A DNA stretch of 34,983 nt from Rahnella bruchi (GTDB lineage Bacteria; Pseudomonadota; Gammaproteobacteria; Enterobacterales; Enterobacteriaceae): assembly GCF_003614975.1 (NCBI RefSeq), contig NZ_QZWI01000026.1:1-34983 (forward strand). The letters are read 5' to 3'. This document shows, one piece after another, positions 7,293 through 15,261 of this stretch. Positions within the stretch are counted from its first letter, which is position 1, and each line of letters starts with the position of its first letter. The notes beneath the pieces are model-generated. The model was not told where the DNA came from and ran no database searches. It saw nothing but the letters and a program-made list of their open reading frames with translations. The position numbers and the translations under genes were made by a program.

Positions 7293-7514
7293 ATGATAAA
7301 TACCTTTAGCATTCAGGCCCGTTTCGGAGCCCACATTAAAAAACTCAGGCTACAGTCTGGTCTGTCTCAGGAAGCTTTTGCTGATAAATGTGGATTAGAT
7401 CGCACGTATATCAGTGGAATTGAGCGCGGTGTAAGGAATCCAACGCTACAAGTGATCAGTGTTTTAGCGGGTGGATTAGAAGTGAAAATCAGCATGTTGT
7501 TCGACTTCAAATAG
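7293..7514 (+). CDS. Controller (C) protein, XRE-type helix-turn-helix
   Basis: This 73-residue single-domain regulator has a full XRE helix-turn-helix (about 11-66) with the SQEAFADKCGLDRTYISGIERGVRNP core. LDRTYISGIERG is characteristic of C proteins that time expression of type II restriction-modification genes. A matching C-box lies just upstream. The ATG has only a weak Shine-Dalgarno; many C genes are leaderless. Normally a restriction gene follows at once, but here about 200 bp of non-coding DNA leads to a truncated type I hsdR instead. The regulator therefore appears orphaned. A phage-type XRE repressor is the alternative, but the operator match argues against it. Confidence 0.75.
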   Translation: MINTFSIQARFGAHIKKLRLQSGLSQEAFADKCGLDRTYISGIERGVRNPTLQVISVLAGGLEVKISMLFDFK

Positions 7515-7700
7515 TTTTTGGCCGAAAACCACCTGTGATTTTTTTTGAATTTTTTATAACAGGATAAGCGGCAAACACATCTCATCTGTTGCTTTTTGCC
7601 TCATGTGTCTGCCCTCAAAGTACGGTCCTGCTCTACGCATAGAATGAATGGCAGTGAAAACAACGAACTTTGCTGAAATGATAAAATGACTTAATTATCA

Positions 7701-9059
7701 CGATATCCCCTCGTCAATATGGTCATGACCCGTGGACAGGATGATGAGCTGGACATGTATAACCTGCTCGGTACCAAAGACTACCGCAGGGAACTGGACA
7801 AGCAGTTCAAAAATCCCCATTCCAACTTCAAGATAGCCATCGTGGTAGACATGTGGTTGACCGGTTTTGACGTACCCGAGCTTGATGCCATCTACATCGA
7901 TAAACCTCTGCAAAAGCATAACCTGATCCAGACCATCTCCAGGGTTAACCGACGCTTTGAGGGGAAAGAGAAGGGGTTAGTGGTCGATTACATCGGTATC
8001 AAAAGCCGGATGAATCTGGCATTGGCGATGTATTCGAAAGCGGATAAATCCAACTTTGAAGATGTTCAACAGTCACTGACCGAGGTGCGTAATCACCTGC
8101 ATCTGCTTGCACAGGTATTCCATACTTTTGACAGCCGTCATTACTTCTCAGGGACGCCCACTTTACAGCTGGAATGCCTGAACCGTGCCGCTGAGTTTGC
8201 GCTCCAGACCAAGAAGATTGAGCTGCGGTTTATGGGACTGGTAAAACGCCTGAAAGCCGCTTATGACGTTTGCGTCGGCAGTGAAGAGATCACTCAGGAT
8301 GAGCGTGAGCGAATTCATTTTTATCTGGCTGTGCGTTCTATTGTCTATAAGCTTACTAAGGGCGATGCGCCTGACACCGCGCAGATGAACCAGAAAGTGC
8401 GTGAGATGATCGCCGAGGCGTTAAAGGCCGATGGTGTCGAGGAAATATTCACGCTCGGTGAAGATAAAGCGGAGACCATCGACATCTTTGATGACGAGTA
8501 CATGGCGCGTATCAGCAAAATTAAGCTGCCTAATACCCGGATGCAATTGCTGCAAAAGATGCTGGCAAAAGCCATTAGCGATTTTCAAAAGATTAACCAG
8601 CTGCAGGGAATTAACTTCTCCAAGCGTTTCCAGGCCTTGGTTGAACAGTACAACCAGCGTAAGGAAAATGACGTCCTCAACGGCGAAGAGTTTGACGCTT
8701 TCACCCAACAAATGACCGATATGGTCTACGACATCAAAACCGAGATGATGTCATTTGCCGATATTGGCATCGATATGGAGGAGAAGACCTTTCTCGATAT
8801 CCTGGCGCTTATGTGCCAGAAGTACGACTTCACCTACGACGACGACAAGATGTTGGCCTTGGCTAGAGATATGAAGGTGATCGTCGATGACAGCGCCCAA
8901 TACCCAGACTGGAGCAATCGCGACGACATCAAGGCGAAGCTGAAAGTAGACCTTATTCTGCTGCTGCGCCGCTATGGTTTCCCTCCTGTAGCCAATGATG
9001 AAGTTTATAAAAGTGTGCTTGAGCAGGCGGAAAACTTTAAGAAGTATCTACAAAGCTGA
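7701..9059 (+). pseudogene. hsdR: 3' fragment of type I restriction endonuclease subunit HsdR
   Basis: About 450 residues remain of a subunit that is normally near 1000. The fragment starts inside the second RecA-like helicase domain (YPLVNMVMTRGQDD, LLGTKDYRRELD). It keeps motif V (VVDMWLTGFDVP) and motif VI (QTISRVNRRFEGKEKG) and then the helical C-terminal domain that binds HsdM, ending FKKYLQS. The PD-(D/E)xK nuclease domain, Walker A and DExH box are gone, so it cannot restrict. The homologous frame opens at about 7701, right after the XRE-gene region, and an internal ATG sits at 7719. No hsdM or hsdS is present. A deletion or recombination joined it to the controller gene. Confidence 0.88.
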
Positions 9060-9202
9060 TTAATTAACTTGCGATTTGGCATAGATACTCATTATGAAGG
9101 CATGACTCACATCGGGCTTACTCGTCAACGGGGAGCAGGACATACCGGGGAAGATATTTACTGTCGAATTTGTGTAGTAGTTTGGGCAGTTGTGCAAAAG
9201 AG

Positions 9203-9361
9203 GTGAACTTAGAGCCCGCGGTTGCTGATTTTTACCGCTCTTTCATGCCCGACCTACTTATAAGTGAATTCACCTGTCAGCGTATTCCTACTCTTACGTT
9301 ACTGATCTATTTCTCTGAAGTAATTAAAAAGGCGGAGGAATTAAAAAGGGAACAACAGTAG
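9203..9361 (+). CDS. Short hypothetical ORF, doubtful
   Basis: A GTG at 9203 could open a 52-codon frame reading VNLEPAVADFYRSFMPDLL and ending KKAEELKREQQ. Composition is protein-like but there is no clear ribosome binding site and no family I know. It follows the hsdR remnant and is followed by the long inverted repeat at 9399-9433. It could be the tail of a displaced gene. Confidence 0.2.
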   Translation: MNLEPAVADFYRSFMPDLLISEFTCQRIPTLTLLIYFSEVIKKAEELKREQQ

Positions 9362-9398
9362 CAATTAAATCACTGATGGGGGCGGAATAGGTTGTTTC

Positions 9399-9433
9399 AG
9401 ACAATTCGCCGAACGTTCGTCGGCGAATTGTCT
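9399..9433. terminator. Perfect 14-bp inverted repeat after the hns-like gene
   Basis: AGACAATTCGCCGA (9399-9412) and its exact complement (9420-9433) flank a 7-base loop. It lies 11 bp beyond the stop codon of the minus-strand hns-like gene and after plus-strand remnants, so it can act as a shared terminator. No long U-run follows on either strand. Confidence 0.55.
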
Positions 9434-9444
9434 AAAAAGAGGTG

Positions 9445-9843
9445 TTATATGGCAAAGTCTTCCAGTGATTTGCCTGAATCAAGAAGGTCTTTGATAGCCT
9501 TAGGAGTGCGCCCCTGGCCGGTCCATGTTTTTGTCTCACCATTTTCATCAGTATACTTATATTTAGCCGGGCGAGGCTCACGTGTCTTCTTAGATTTACC
9601 CGCTGAAAGTGAACCTAGGAGTTCAGTTGGATCGATGCCATCTTCAAGCATTTGTTGACGATATTTTTCAAGTTTAGCTTTACGTTCAGTAATTTCAGCA
9701 GATGCAGCTTCATCTTCCTGACGGCGATCTTCAACGATTGAGGTAAGTTTTTCTAAAATTTCATTCAAAGTCGCAAGATCGACTTCACGAGCCTGTGCAC
9801 GCAATGTACGAATATTATTTAATGTTTTTAGAGCTTCTGACAT
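9445..9843 (-). CDS. hns: H-NS-family nucleoid protein (paralogue)
   Basis: The start at 9843 gives [20 protein letters not shown], the standard H-NS N-terminus, behind an AAGGTGG site. The 132-residue protein has the coiled-coil dimerisation region (about 1-65), a second oligomerisation helix, a charged linker ([13 protein letters not shown]) and the C-terminal DNA-binding motif TWTGQGRTP with the AT-hook-like QGR. H-NS itself has 137 residues; the linker and coiled coil here diverge from the housekeeping protein. Its place in an IS-rich defence island suggests a horizontally carried paralogue (Hfp/Sfh-like) that silences AT-rich neighbours and forms mixed oligomers with host H-NS. A single genomic hns locus cannot be excluded from this window alone. 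Confidence 0.9.
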   Translation of the reverse strand: MSEALKTLNNIRTLRAQAREVDLATLNEILEKLTSIVEDRRQEDEAASAEITERKAKLEKYRQQMLEDGIDPTELLGSLSAGKSKKTREPRPAKYKYTDENGETKTWTGQGRTPKAIKDLLDSGKSLEDFAI

Positions 9844-10261
9844 GAGTGCCACCTTACAGTTTAATATGGGGTTATTCATTCATACGATACATCAGTAAAT
9901 ATATCATGAAATCAAATATGCTCAATTTATTTATCTCTGTTGTCATCATTTAGAAATAATATGTCATTCTTTTTTTACGCCCAGTTTCTAGAGGTTTATC
10001 CCTCTTAGGAAATAACTGAAACCCCATTCTGCACTGGGCTGGATGACGCCTTACGACTTTGCCAAAAATCTGCCGGTTGTCAGAATATGCAGCCAGAATG
10101 AAGCCGGTTATTCTTGAATATGAATGGGGCTCATACGGGGCGCGTGTCAACAATATTATCCTCAGCCCCTGGAGTGGTTCTCACATCGGGGTAGTTTACT
10201 GTTGTGTGAACTGATTATACGGTGGGCCAGTCTGTAACAACTGAAACTTGCCAGGTGCGAC
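9844..10261. other. AT-rich hns leader and gene-poor stretch
   Basis: The first 110 bp are very AT-rich and should hold the hns-like promoter. A minus-strand frame (9950-10153) ending GRKKRMTYYF is open for 67 codons but has no ribosome binding site and no family I recognise. The region ends where the decayed IS110-type transposase frame becomes readable. Confidence 0.35.
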
Positions 10262-10931
10262 ACGATCCGCAACTTTCTGAATGCCAAAGGTGGCCGCACA
10301 ATGGCTCTTACCGAGCAACGTATTGCGAGTTTTGATAACGCGCTCCCATTGACGACAGACCCGTGTGTTATAGAGGCCAATGCTTCGATGGCAACAGCAC
10401 TGGCGACATAAAGTAAAGCCGTGATTGAAATCATCACAACCTAAGAAGAACGAATCGAAACGTTGTTTGACGCATTGCCAAATGCGGGGCAGTATCAATT
10501 ACTTCCCGGCATTGGCCAATGGCCGGGATCCTAGATGCTTGCTGCACTTTGTGATAACCGTGACCGGTTTAACAGCGATGAAGAAATTCAAAACTACGCA
10601 GGTATTGCACCGCTGACAGATTGAAGTGGCCAGATATTCTGGGTTCACTAGCAATGGCAATGGCAATGGCAATGGCAATGGCAATGGCAATGGCAATGGC
10701 AATGGCAATGGCAATGGCAATGTGCGAAGTTCGTCAGGCAGACCTTTGTTGAATGGGCTGCCAAAACGATTAACTCATCATACTGGGCCTGACTTTATTA
10801 CCCGGGCCTGCGAGAAAAAGGGAAGTCGCATTAATTAGCCATCGGGACTCTGGCGTTTTGATGGATCAGGATCTTTTAACGTTGCCCGAAGACCCGAATC
10901 CGCTACGGCGAAGCGAAATATTTGCTGTCAC
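10262..10931 (+). pseudogene. Decayed IS110-family transposase (C-terminal half)
   Basis: One continuous frame, broken by at least seven stop codons, reads as the C-terminal half of an IS110/IS1111-type transposase. It contains TIRNFLNAKGGRTMALTEQR, then LFDALPNAGQYQLLPGIG (the helix-hairpin-helix part of Transposase_20). RDRFNSDEEIQNYAGIAPLTD and KFVRQTFVEWAAKTINSSYWA follow, and it ends near GEAKYLLSL. The DEDD catalytic N-terminus is missing. The frame is kept through the hexanucleotide array at 10651-10722, which sits where the family has a Trp-rich WVHWRW-like segment. The element is long inactive. Confidence 0.85.
10651..10722. repeat. Twelve perfect copies of a hexanucleotide
   Basis: GCAATG is repeated 12 times without a single mismatch over 72 bp. 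In the transposase frame the unit reads TGG CAA (Trp-Gln), so it grew from one or two codons of the parent gene; in another frame it encodes Gly-Asn. Expansion in units of six keeps the frame. Such arrays change length by slipped-strand mispairing. Confidence 0.97.
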
Positions 10932-11411
10932 TCAATCCATCCAGGGCACAAGCTCACCAATATAAGTGTGTGTGCAACAGCGGCAAGTCACCTTTACGTC
11001 TTTTCCTGTAATCGAAGAGTTTACCTGTTGCAGAATTCCCCTCCCATCGACATACAGGCCCGGATAATAGCTGCTTTCGCCAATGCACACTAAATCCCTT
11101 CGCTCATGCTCATGTAGCGCGACCAACCAGAATACAGGCACTGTGGTATCAAGACGGCCACATACTTCGCTGAATATCTTATCCCACGGTTTTCCAATCT
11201 GTTTGACCAGAAAGTAAAATAATGGCGTGTAGTCCCGGCCACGCTTTTGCCTGCCATGCATTGTCTCGCGCTTTGCCAGTAGCTCATCTCCGACTTTTTT
11301 ACGATTGCGTTCCCAACGATACTCAGCACCTGGATTATTAGAATGATGCCGCGTAGTCGTGTTGACACTACGATAAAGTTTAAAGGATTTGTGTAGTTGA
11401 TGAGAACGCAT
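10932..11411 (-). CDS. Conserved hypothetical protein, possible zinc-binding tail
   Basis: The 159-residue protein starts after a well-spaced AGGAG. Visible features are a basic N-terminus (RWERNRKKVGDELLAKRETMHGR), a central DYTPLFYFLVKQIGKPWDKIFSEV helix region, a FWLVALHEHERRDLVCIGESSYYPGLYVD block, and a C-terminal CRCCTHTYIG cluster that could bind a metal. I recall similar proteins in scattered bacteria but know no function. The gene abuts the IS110 remnant tail to tail, with only one base between them, and faces away from the NIPSNAP gene. Codon use is enterobacterial rather than the AT-rich style of the defence operon. Confidence 0.6.
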   Translation of the reverse strand: MRSHQLHKSFKLYRSVNTTTRHHSNNPGAEYRWERNRKKVGDELLAKRETMHGRQKRGRDYTPLFYFLVKQIGKPWDKIFSEVCGRLDTTVPVFWLVALHEHERRDLVCIGESSYYPGLYVDGRGILQQVNSSITGKDVKVTCRCCTHTYIGELVPWMD

Positions 11412-11702
11412 CGCTCAATCTCCTGCATCCTTTCTTTAGTGAGCCGTTAACTCCTACTGGAGCCATATTCGATAGTGTGTGATTGTATGAACAATGGCAT
11501 GGTTAAAGCAGTCTCATTCTGCTGAAATAGCTCCCCGCTAACAACTACAAAAAAGTGCGCCTCGGGCTCTCAGAATACGCTCAGACCCAGCATGGCGAGG
11601 AAAGAATCGGTATCAATCAGCACGCTCCGCCAATACTGACAAGTTCAACGGCTCTACGTGCAATAATTCGCTATGATGAAAAAAATGAAAAGGATATCGA
11701 AG

Positions 11703-12032
11703 ATGAAAACAGTCGAATTTCTGCTGTACACCCTAAAACCCGGCACTGGGAAAGACTTCCACAGAATTATGACGGAGCAGAGTGCTCCACTTCACCGTTT
11801 AGCGGGTATGGATATTATTTCTTTTGGTATGTCGGCACATGACAACGACGCATACTATCTGATCAGAGCTTATGACAGCCTATCCCAGCTCAAATCTTCT
11901 CAGGAATCTTTTTACAACAGTGAAGAATGGCGTCTTGGCCCCCGGCAGGCCATTATTGATAGGGTCAGCGTCAGCGTTAAATCGGTGCTTATGCTTAACA
12001 ACGGTGCCATTGATAATTTACGATCCAATTGA
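11703..12032 (+). CDS. NIPSNAP-like dimeric alpha-beta barrel protein
   Basis: The ATG at 11703 follows AAAAGGATATCGAAG; an in-frame ATG 10 codons earlier lacks such a site. The 109-residue product has the ferredoxin-like layout of NIPSNAP/ABM proteins: strand VEFLLYTLKPG, helix FHRIMTEQSAPLHRL, strand MDIISFGMSAH, and DAYYLIRAYDSLSQLKSSQESFYNSEEW, which closes with RLGP. Such small proteins are dimers, often tied to oxidative or degradative metabolism; no specific reaction can be given. A GCCGC/GCGGC hairpin (12055-12068) follows 23 bp after the stop and may terminate it. It stands alone between mobile-element remnants. Confidence 0.7.
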   Translation: MKTVEFLLYTLKPGTGKDFHRIMTEQSAPLHRLAGMDIISFGMSAHDNDAYYLIRAYDSLSQLKSSQESFYNSEEWRLGPRQAIIDRVSVSVKSVLMLNNGAIDNLRSN

Positions 12033-12054
12033 CTGTGCATCTATGCGTATAAAA

Positions 12055-12068
12055 GCCGCGCAGGCGGC
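12055..12068 (+). terminator. Weak hairpin after the NIPSNAP-like gene
   Basis: GCCGC-GCAG-GCGGC forms a GC-rich 5-bp stem followed by ATTTATATT. It is short, but its position after the stop codon fits a weak intrinsic terminator. Confidence 0.4.
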
Positions 12069-12169
12069 ATTTATATTGCCTGCCCGACACAGCAAAGTTT
12101 TTAGGCAGAACTGTTAACTCTTCCCCGAGCCGTTCACCCGATGATCTGAGGTATCTCACCGGCAGCTTT

Positions 12170-12184
12170 GAGCGAGGAACGGAC
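12170..12184 (+). repeat. Direct repeat, left copy, flanking the defence operon
   Basis: GAGCGAGGAACGGAC recurs as GAGCGAGGAGCGGAC at 18539-18553 (14 of 15 identical), 6.4 kb away, so the pair brackets the three-gene operon. It may be a short dispersed repeat used in recombination, or a coincidence of a common intergenic motif. Confidence 0.4.
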
Positions 12185-12249
12185 CTTCGTGATTGGCAGC
12201 TTGGTGATTTACTAGTGTGAATGTTTGTTAATCATTTGGGAGCAGGTCT

Positions 12250-12332
12250 GCGGGCTTGCGAAACGGGAAATATGAAGAAAAAATAACCGACATTACTAAC
12301 TGAAGATTGTATCTAATCCTGGGGGCAAGTCA
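12250..12332 (+). mobile_element. 3' remnant of an IS3-family element (orfB tail and right end)
   Basis: The frame AGLRNGKYEEKITDITN followed by TGA is the C-terminus of an IS407-group orfB. The terminal 46 bp (12287-12332, ending GGGGGCAAGTCA) match the right end of the IS copy at 19947-19992 at 41 of 46 positions. Nothing else of this element is present. It lies 230 bp before the defence operon and marks the left junction of that segment. Confidence 0.85.
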
Positions 12333-12490
12333 CAAACATGGAATGAAAGAACATCAACTCAACGCACCGTTGACAAAGATTGACCGTGAGTGTTCTGACG
12401 GAGAAAGAAGATAGTTATTGAGTGCGATGAAGAGAGTGCATTGCCCTGCATAAGGATGTACAGTCGTAATTGACCACTACGATAATTAAA

Positions 12491-12515
12491 ATTCAAGTTA
12501 AAGAATAGCTTGAAT
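12491..12515. promoter_or_regulatory. Inverted repeat in the promoter of the three-gene operon
   Basis: ATTCAAG (12491-12497) and CTTGAAT (12509-12515) form a perfect dyad with an 11-bp spacer, about 50 bp before the first start codon in very AT-rich DNA. It is a candidate operator; no dedicated regulator is encoded in the operon. Confidence 0.35.
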
Positions 12516-12564
12516 GAACTGTGCATATTAAAATTCAACCAATGCCATTTAGGTCGTAAAACAC

Positions 12565-15261
12565 ATGAATAGCGTACAAATAGAAGAAAATGTCAAGAGT
12601 TTGGTGAAACAAGTATCAAGCCAAAAAATTTCGAAAGATGATTTTGTCTACGAACTGTTGCTGGCATACGGACATCGTAAGTCGGTAGTGAACCGTGTTA
12701 AGTCTGGTGAGCGTAACCTAGCGAAGGATGCTGGTGAGGTGATCTTAAAGCGTCATCTTTACTTTAAACCATGTACATCAAACTTGTTTGCTGAAATAGA
12801 TGCTCTCAAAAACAGCAAAACGGTTGCTACCAACAAGATTCGTTTTGTTGTTATTACTGATTTCTCTCAGCTTATTGCTATTGATACAAAGACTCAAGAC
12901 ACGCTTGATATCGAGCTTGGTCAGCTACCGAAACATTTTGATTTCTTCTTACCGTGGGCAGGTATGGAGAAAATGGTTTATCGCGGTGAAAACCCTGCGG
13001 ATGTCAAAGCGGCTGAGAAGATGGCGGATTTTTTTGACCATATCAAAGCAACTAACTACCCAGCGAATGCCACGAAAGAACAGTTGCATGATTTGGTAGT
13101 ATTTCTCAACCGCCTACTTTTCTGTTTCTTTGCAGAAGACACAAAAATCTTCTCTGAGAACCAATTCACAAACCTTCTGAATCAACATACGCAAGAAGAT
13201 GGAATCGATCTACAAGGCGTGTTTGAACGTTTGTTTTACGTATTGGATACGCCAGCACATCAGCGTAATGATTTTCCAAGGTATCTTAATGATTTTCCGT
13301 ATGTTAACGGTGGGTTATTTAAGCGCCAGATTAGAGTGCCAACATTCGATGCCAAAGCTCGTCGTATGTTGCTTGATTCTGGTCAATTAGATTGGGCAGA
13401 TATAAACCCTGATATTTTTGGTTCGATGATTCAAGGTGTTGCCGACCCTGAAACACGAAGCAAAATGGGGATGCACTACACCTCAGTATCAAACATCATG
13501 AAAGTGATTGAACCGCTGTTCTTGGATGATCTTTATGAAGAGTTTGATAAGTGCAATGACAATATCAACAAACTGAAGAAGCTTCAGGTTCGACTAAGCC
13601 GCATTAAGTTCTTTGACCCTGCGTGTGGTTCAGGCAACTTTTTGATTATTACGTACAAAGAAATTCGTGAATTAGAAATTGAGATCCTAAAGCGCATTCG
13701 TGAGCTTGAGTCAGAGTCTGAATCAGGAATTATAGGATTATTTGATGAATCTCATTCTGCGATTCACCTAGACCAATTCTATGGCATTGAGCTCGATGAT
13801 TTTGCTCATGAGATGGCAATTCTTTCATTATGGTTAGTTGATCATCAAATGAACATGGTGTTTGAGACTGAGTTTGGTTACACAGCACCAACGCTCCCAT
13901 TAAAGCAAAGCGGGCGGATTGTTGCAGGTAATGCAGTACTGATGGACTGGGAGTTGGTTTGTCCTTGTACCGACTCCGAAGAGGTATATATTTTAGGTAA
14001 TCCGCCATATTTAGGAGGGAAGTATCAATCACCGAACCAAAAGGCTGATATGAAAAAAGCTTTTAGCGGCATAAATAAATTTGGTGAGCTAGACTATATT
14101 GCTTGTTGGTTCTTTAAAGCATCAAAATATATAGCTGAATCTAGTGGCGTTTTTGCTTTTGTATCTACTAACTCGATAAATCAAGGCGCACAAGTCCATC
14201 AATTGTGGCCTTTGATTTTTGATATGGGGTTAGAGATAGGTTTTGCTTATAAGCCATTTGTCTGGAGCAACAATGCTAGAGATAAAGCCGCTGTGATTTG
14301 TACCATACTAGGAATTAGGAAAATAAGCGGTTCACCTAAATCAATATATGAATCCACAAGTAAAAAAAATGTAAAAAATATCAGTGCATATTTAAACGAA
14401 GGCGATAACACAATAGTTAATCAAAGCCTAAAGCCTATATCATTGCTGCCAAAATTAATAACAGGTAATAGCCCTTACGATGGCGGAAATTTAATATTAT
14501 CAATAGATGAAAAAAATTCTCTTTTAGATGCTTATCCTGAAGCAGGCAAGTTTATTAAGCGTCTTTGTGGTTCACAGGACTTTTTAAATGGACAAGAACG
14601 GTGGTGTATTTGGATCTCTGAAGAAGAATACGAAGAAGCTTACTCAATCCCTCCCTTAAAAGAACGAGTTGAACTCGTACGTGAGTTCCGTATCAACGGT
14701 GGTGATGTTGCTAGAGGGCTAGCAGATAAACCTTATAGGTTTAGATATACGCATCAAGCAAAAGAGCACCTGATAATAATACCACGAGTATCATCAGAAA
14801 GAAGAAAGTATATTCCTTTTGGGTTTTTAGGTGCTGAAATTATTGTTTCAGATTCAGCCCAAGCTATTTATGATCCTGAAGTATGGGTATTCGGCATACT
14901 AAGTTCTCGTCTACATATGTCTTGGGTGAGGCTGACAGCAGGAAGATTGAAAAGTGATTACAGATATTCATCTGCTATGTGTTACAACACATTTCCTGTG
15001 CCTGAACTAACTCTAGCAGATAAAGAAGATATTATGGAGGCAACGATTGGTGTTATTTCAGCAAGAGAAATGCATGCTGAATTTTCATTGGCAAAATTAT
15101 ATGATCCAGAAAGAATGCCTGCAAATTTGAAAGAAGCTCATGTTTTACTAGATGAGTGTATAGAAAGAATTTTCTTTGGTAAGACCATTCCCGAAGAAGA
15201 GGAGCGTCTTGAAATTCTTTTGAGAATGTATGAAAAAGTAATGGGTAAAGTGAATGCCTGA
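12565..15261 (+). CDS. MmeI-like adenine-specific DNA methyltransferase
   Basis: The 898-residue protein resembles type IIL (MmeI-like) enzymes. It has an N-terminal region of about 150 residues, then a helical spacer (QLPKHFDFFLPWAGMEK) and a gamma-class methyltransferase core. S-adenosylmethionine-binding motif I is FDPACGSGNFL (350-360), and catalytic motif IV is GNPPY (N479-Y482) for N6-adenine methylation. A likely target-recognition region follows (about 650-870). In true MmeI enzymes the N-terminal domain is a PD-ExK nuclease; here the matching stretch (AGEVILKRHLYFKPC) shows no D...ExK, so cleavage in cis looks lost. The stop overlaps the helicase start by 8 bp. Base and codon use are AT-rich, unlike the neighbours. 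AGGT lies before the ATG. The methyltransferase call is firm; the nuclease loss is my reading. Confidence 0.9.
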   Translation: MNSVQIEENVKSLVKQVSSQKISKDDFVYELLLAYGHRKSVVNRVKSGERNLAKDAGEVILKRHLYFKPCTSNLFAEIDALKNSKTVATNKIRFVVITDFSQLIAIDTKTQDTLDIELGQLPKHFDFFLPWAGMEKMVYRGENPADVKAAEKMADFFDHIKATNYPANATKEQLHDLVVFLNRLLFCFFAEDTKIFSENQFTNLLNQHTQEDGIDLQGVFERLFYVLDTPAHQRNDFPRYLNDFPYVNGGLFKRQIRVPTFDAKARRMLLDSGQLDWADINPDIFGSMIQGVADPETRSKMGMHYTSVSNIMKVIEPLFLDDLYEEFDKCNDNINKLKKLQVRLSRIKFFDPACGSGNFLIITYKEIRELEIEILKRIRELESESESGIIGLFDESHSAIHLDQFYGIELDDFAHEMAILSLWLVDHQMNMVFETEFGYTAPTLPLKQSGRIVAGNAVLMDWELVCPCTDSEEVYILGNPPYLGGKYQSPNQKADMKKAFSGINKFGELDYIACWFFKASKYIAESSGVFAFVSTNSINQGAQVHQLWPLIFDMGLEIGFAYKPFVWSNNARDKAAVICTILGIRKISGSPKSIYESTSKKNVKNISAYLNEGDNTIVNQSLKPISLLPKLITGNSPYDGGNLILSIDEKNSLLDAYPEAGKFIKRLCGSQDFLNGQERWCIWISEEEYEEAYSIPPLKERVELVREFRINGGDVARGLADKPYRFRYTHQAKEHLIIIPRVSSERRKYIPFGFLGAEIIVSDSAQAIYDPEVWVFGILSSRLHMSWVRLTAGRLKSDYRYSSAMCYNTFPVPELTLADKEDIMEATIGVISAREMHAEFSLAKLYDPERMPANLKEAHVLLDECIERIFFGKTIPEEEERLEILLRMYEKVMGKVNA

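Noticed and set aside
7293-9059. Reading the XRE gene and the hsdR fragment as one working type I restriction operon
   Set aside because: The hsdR lacks its nuclease and ATPase core and no hsdM or hsdS exists in the window; the controller fits type II systems instead.
10626-10838. Frame encoding a Gly-Asn repeat protein
   Set aside because: It is the hexanucleotide array read in a second frame; the parent frame is clearly the IS110 transposase.
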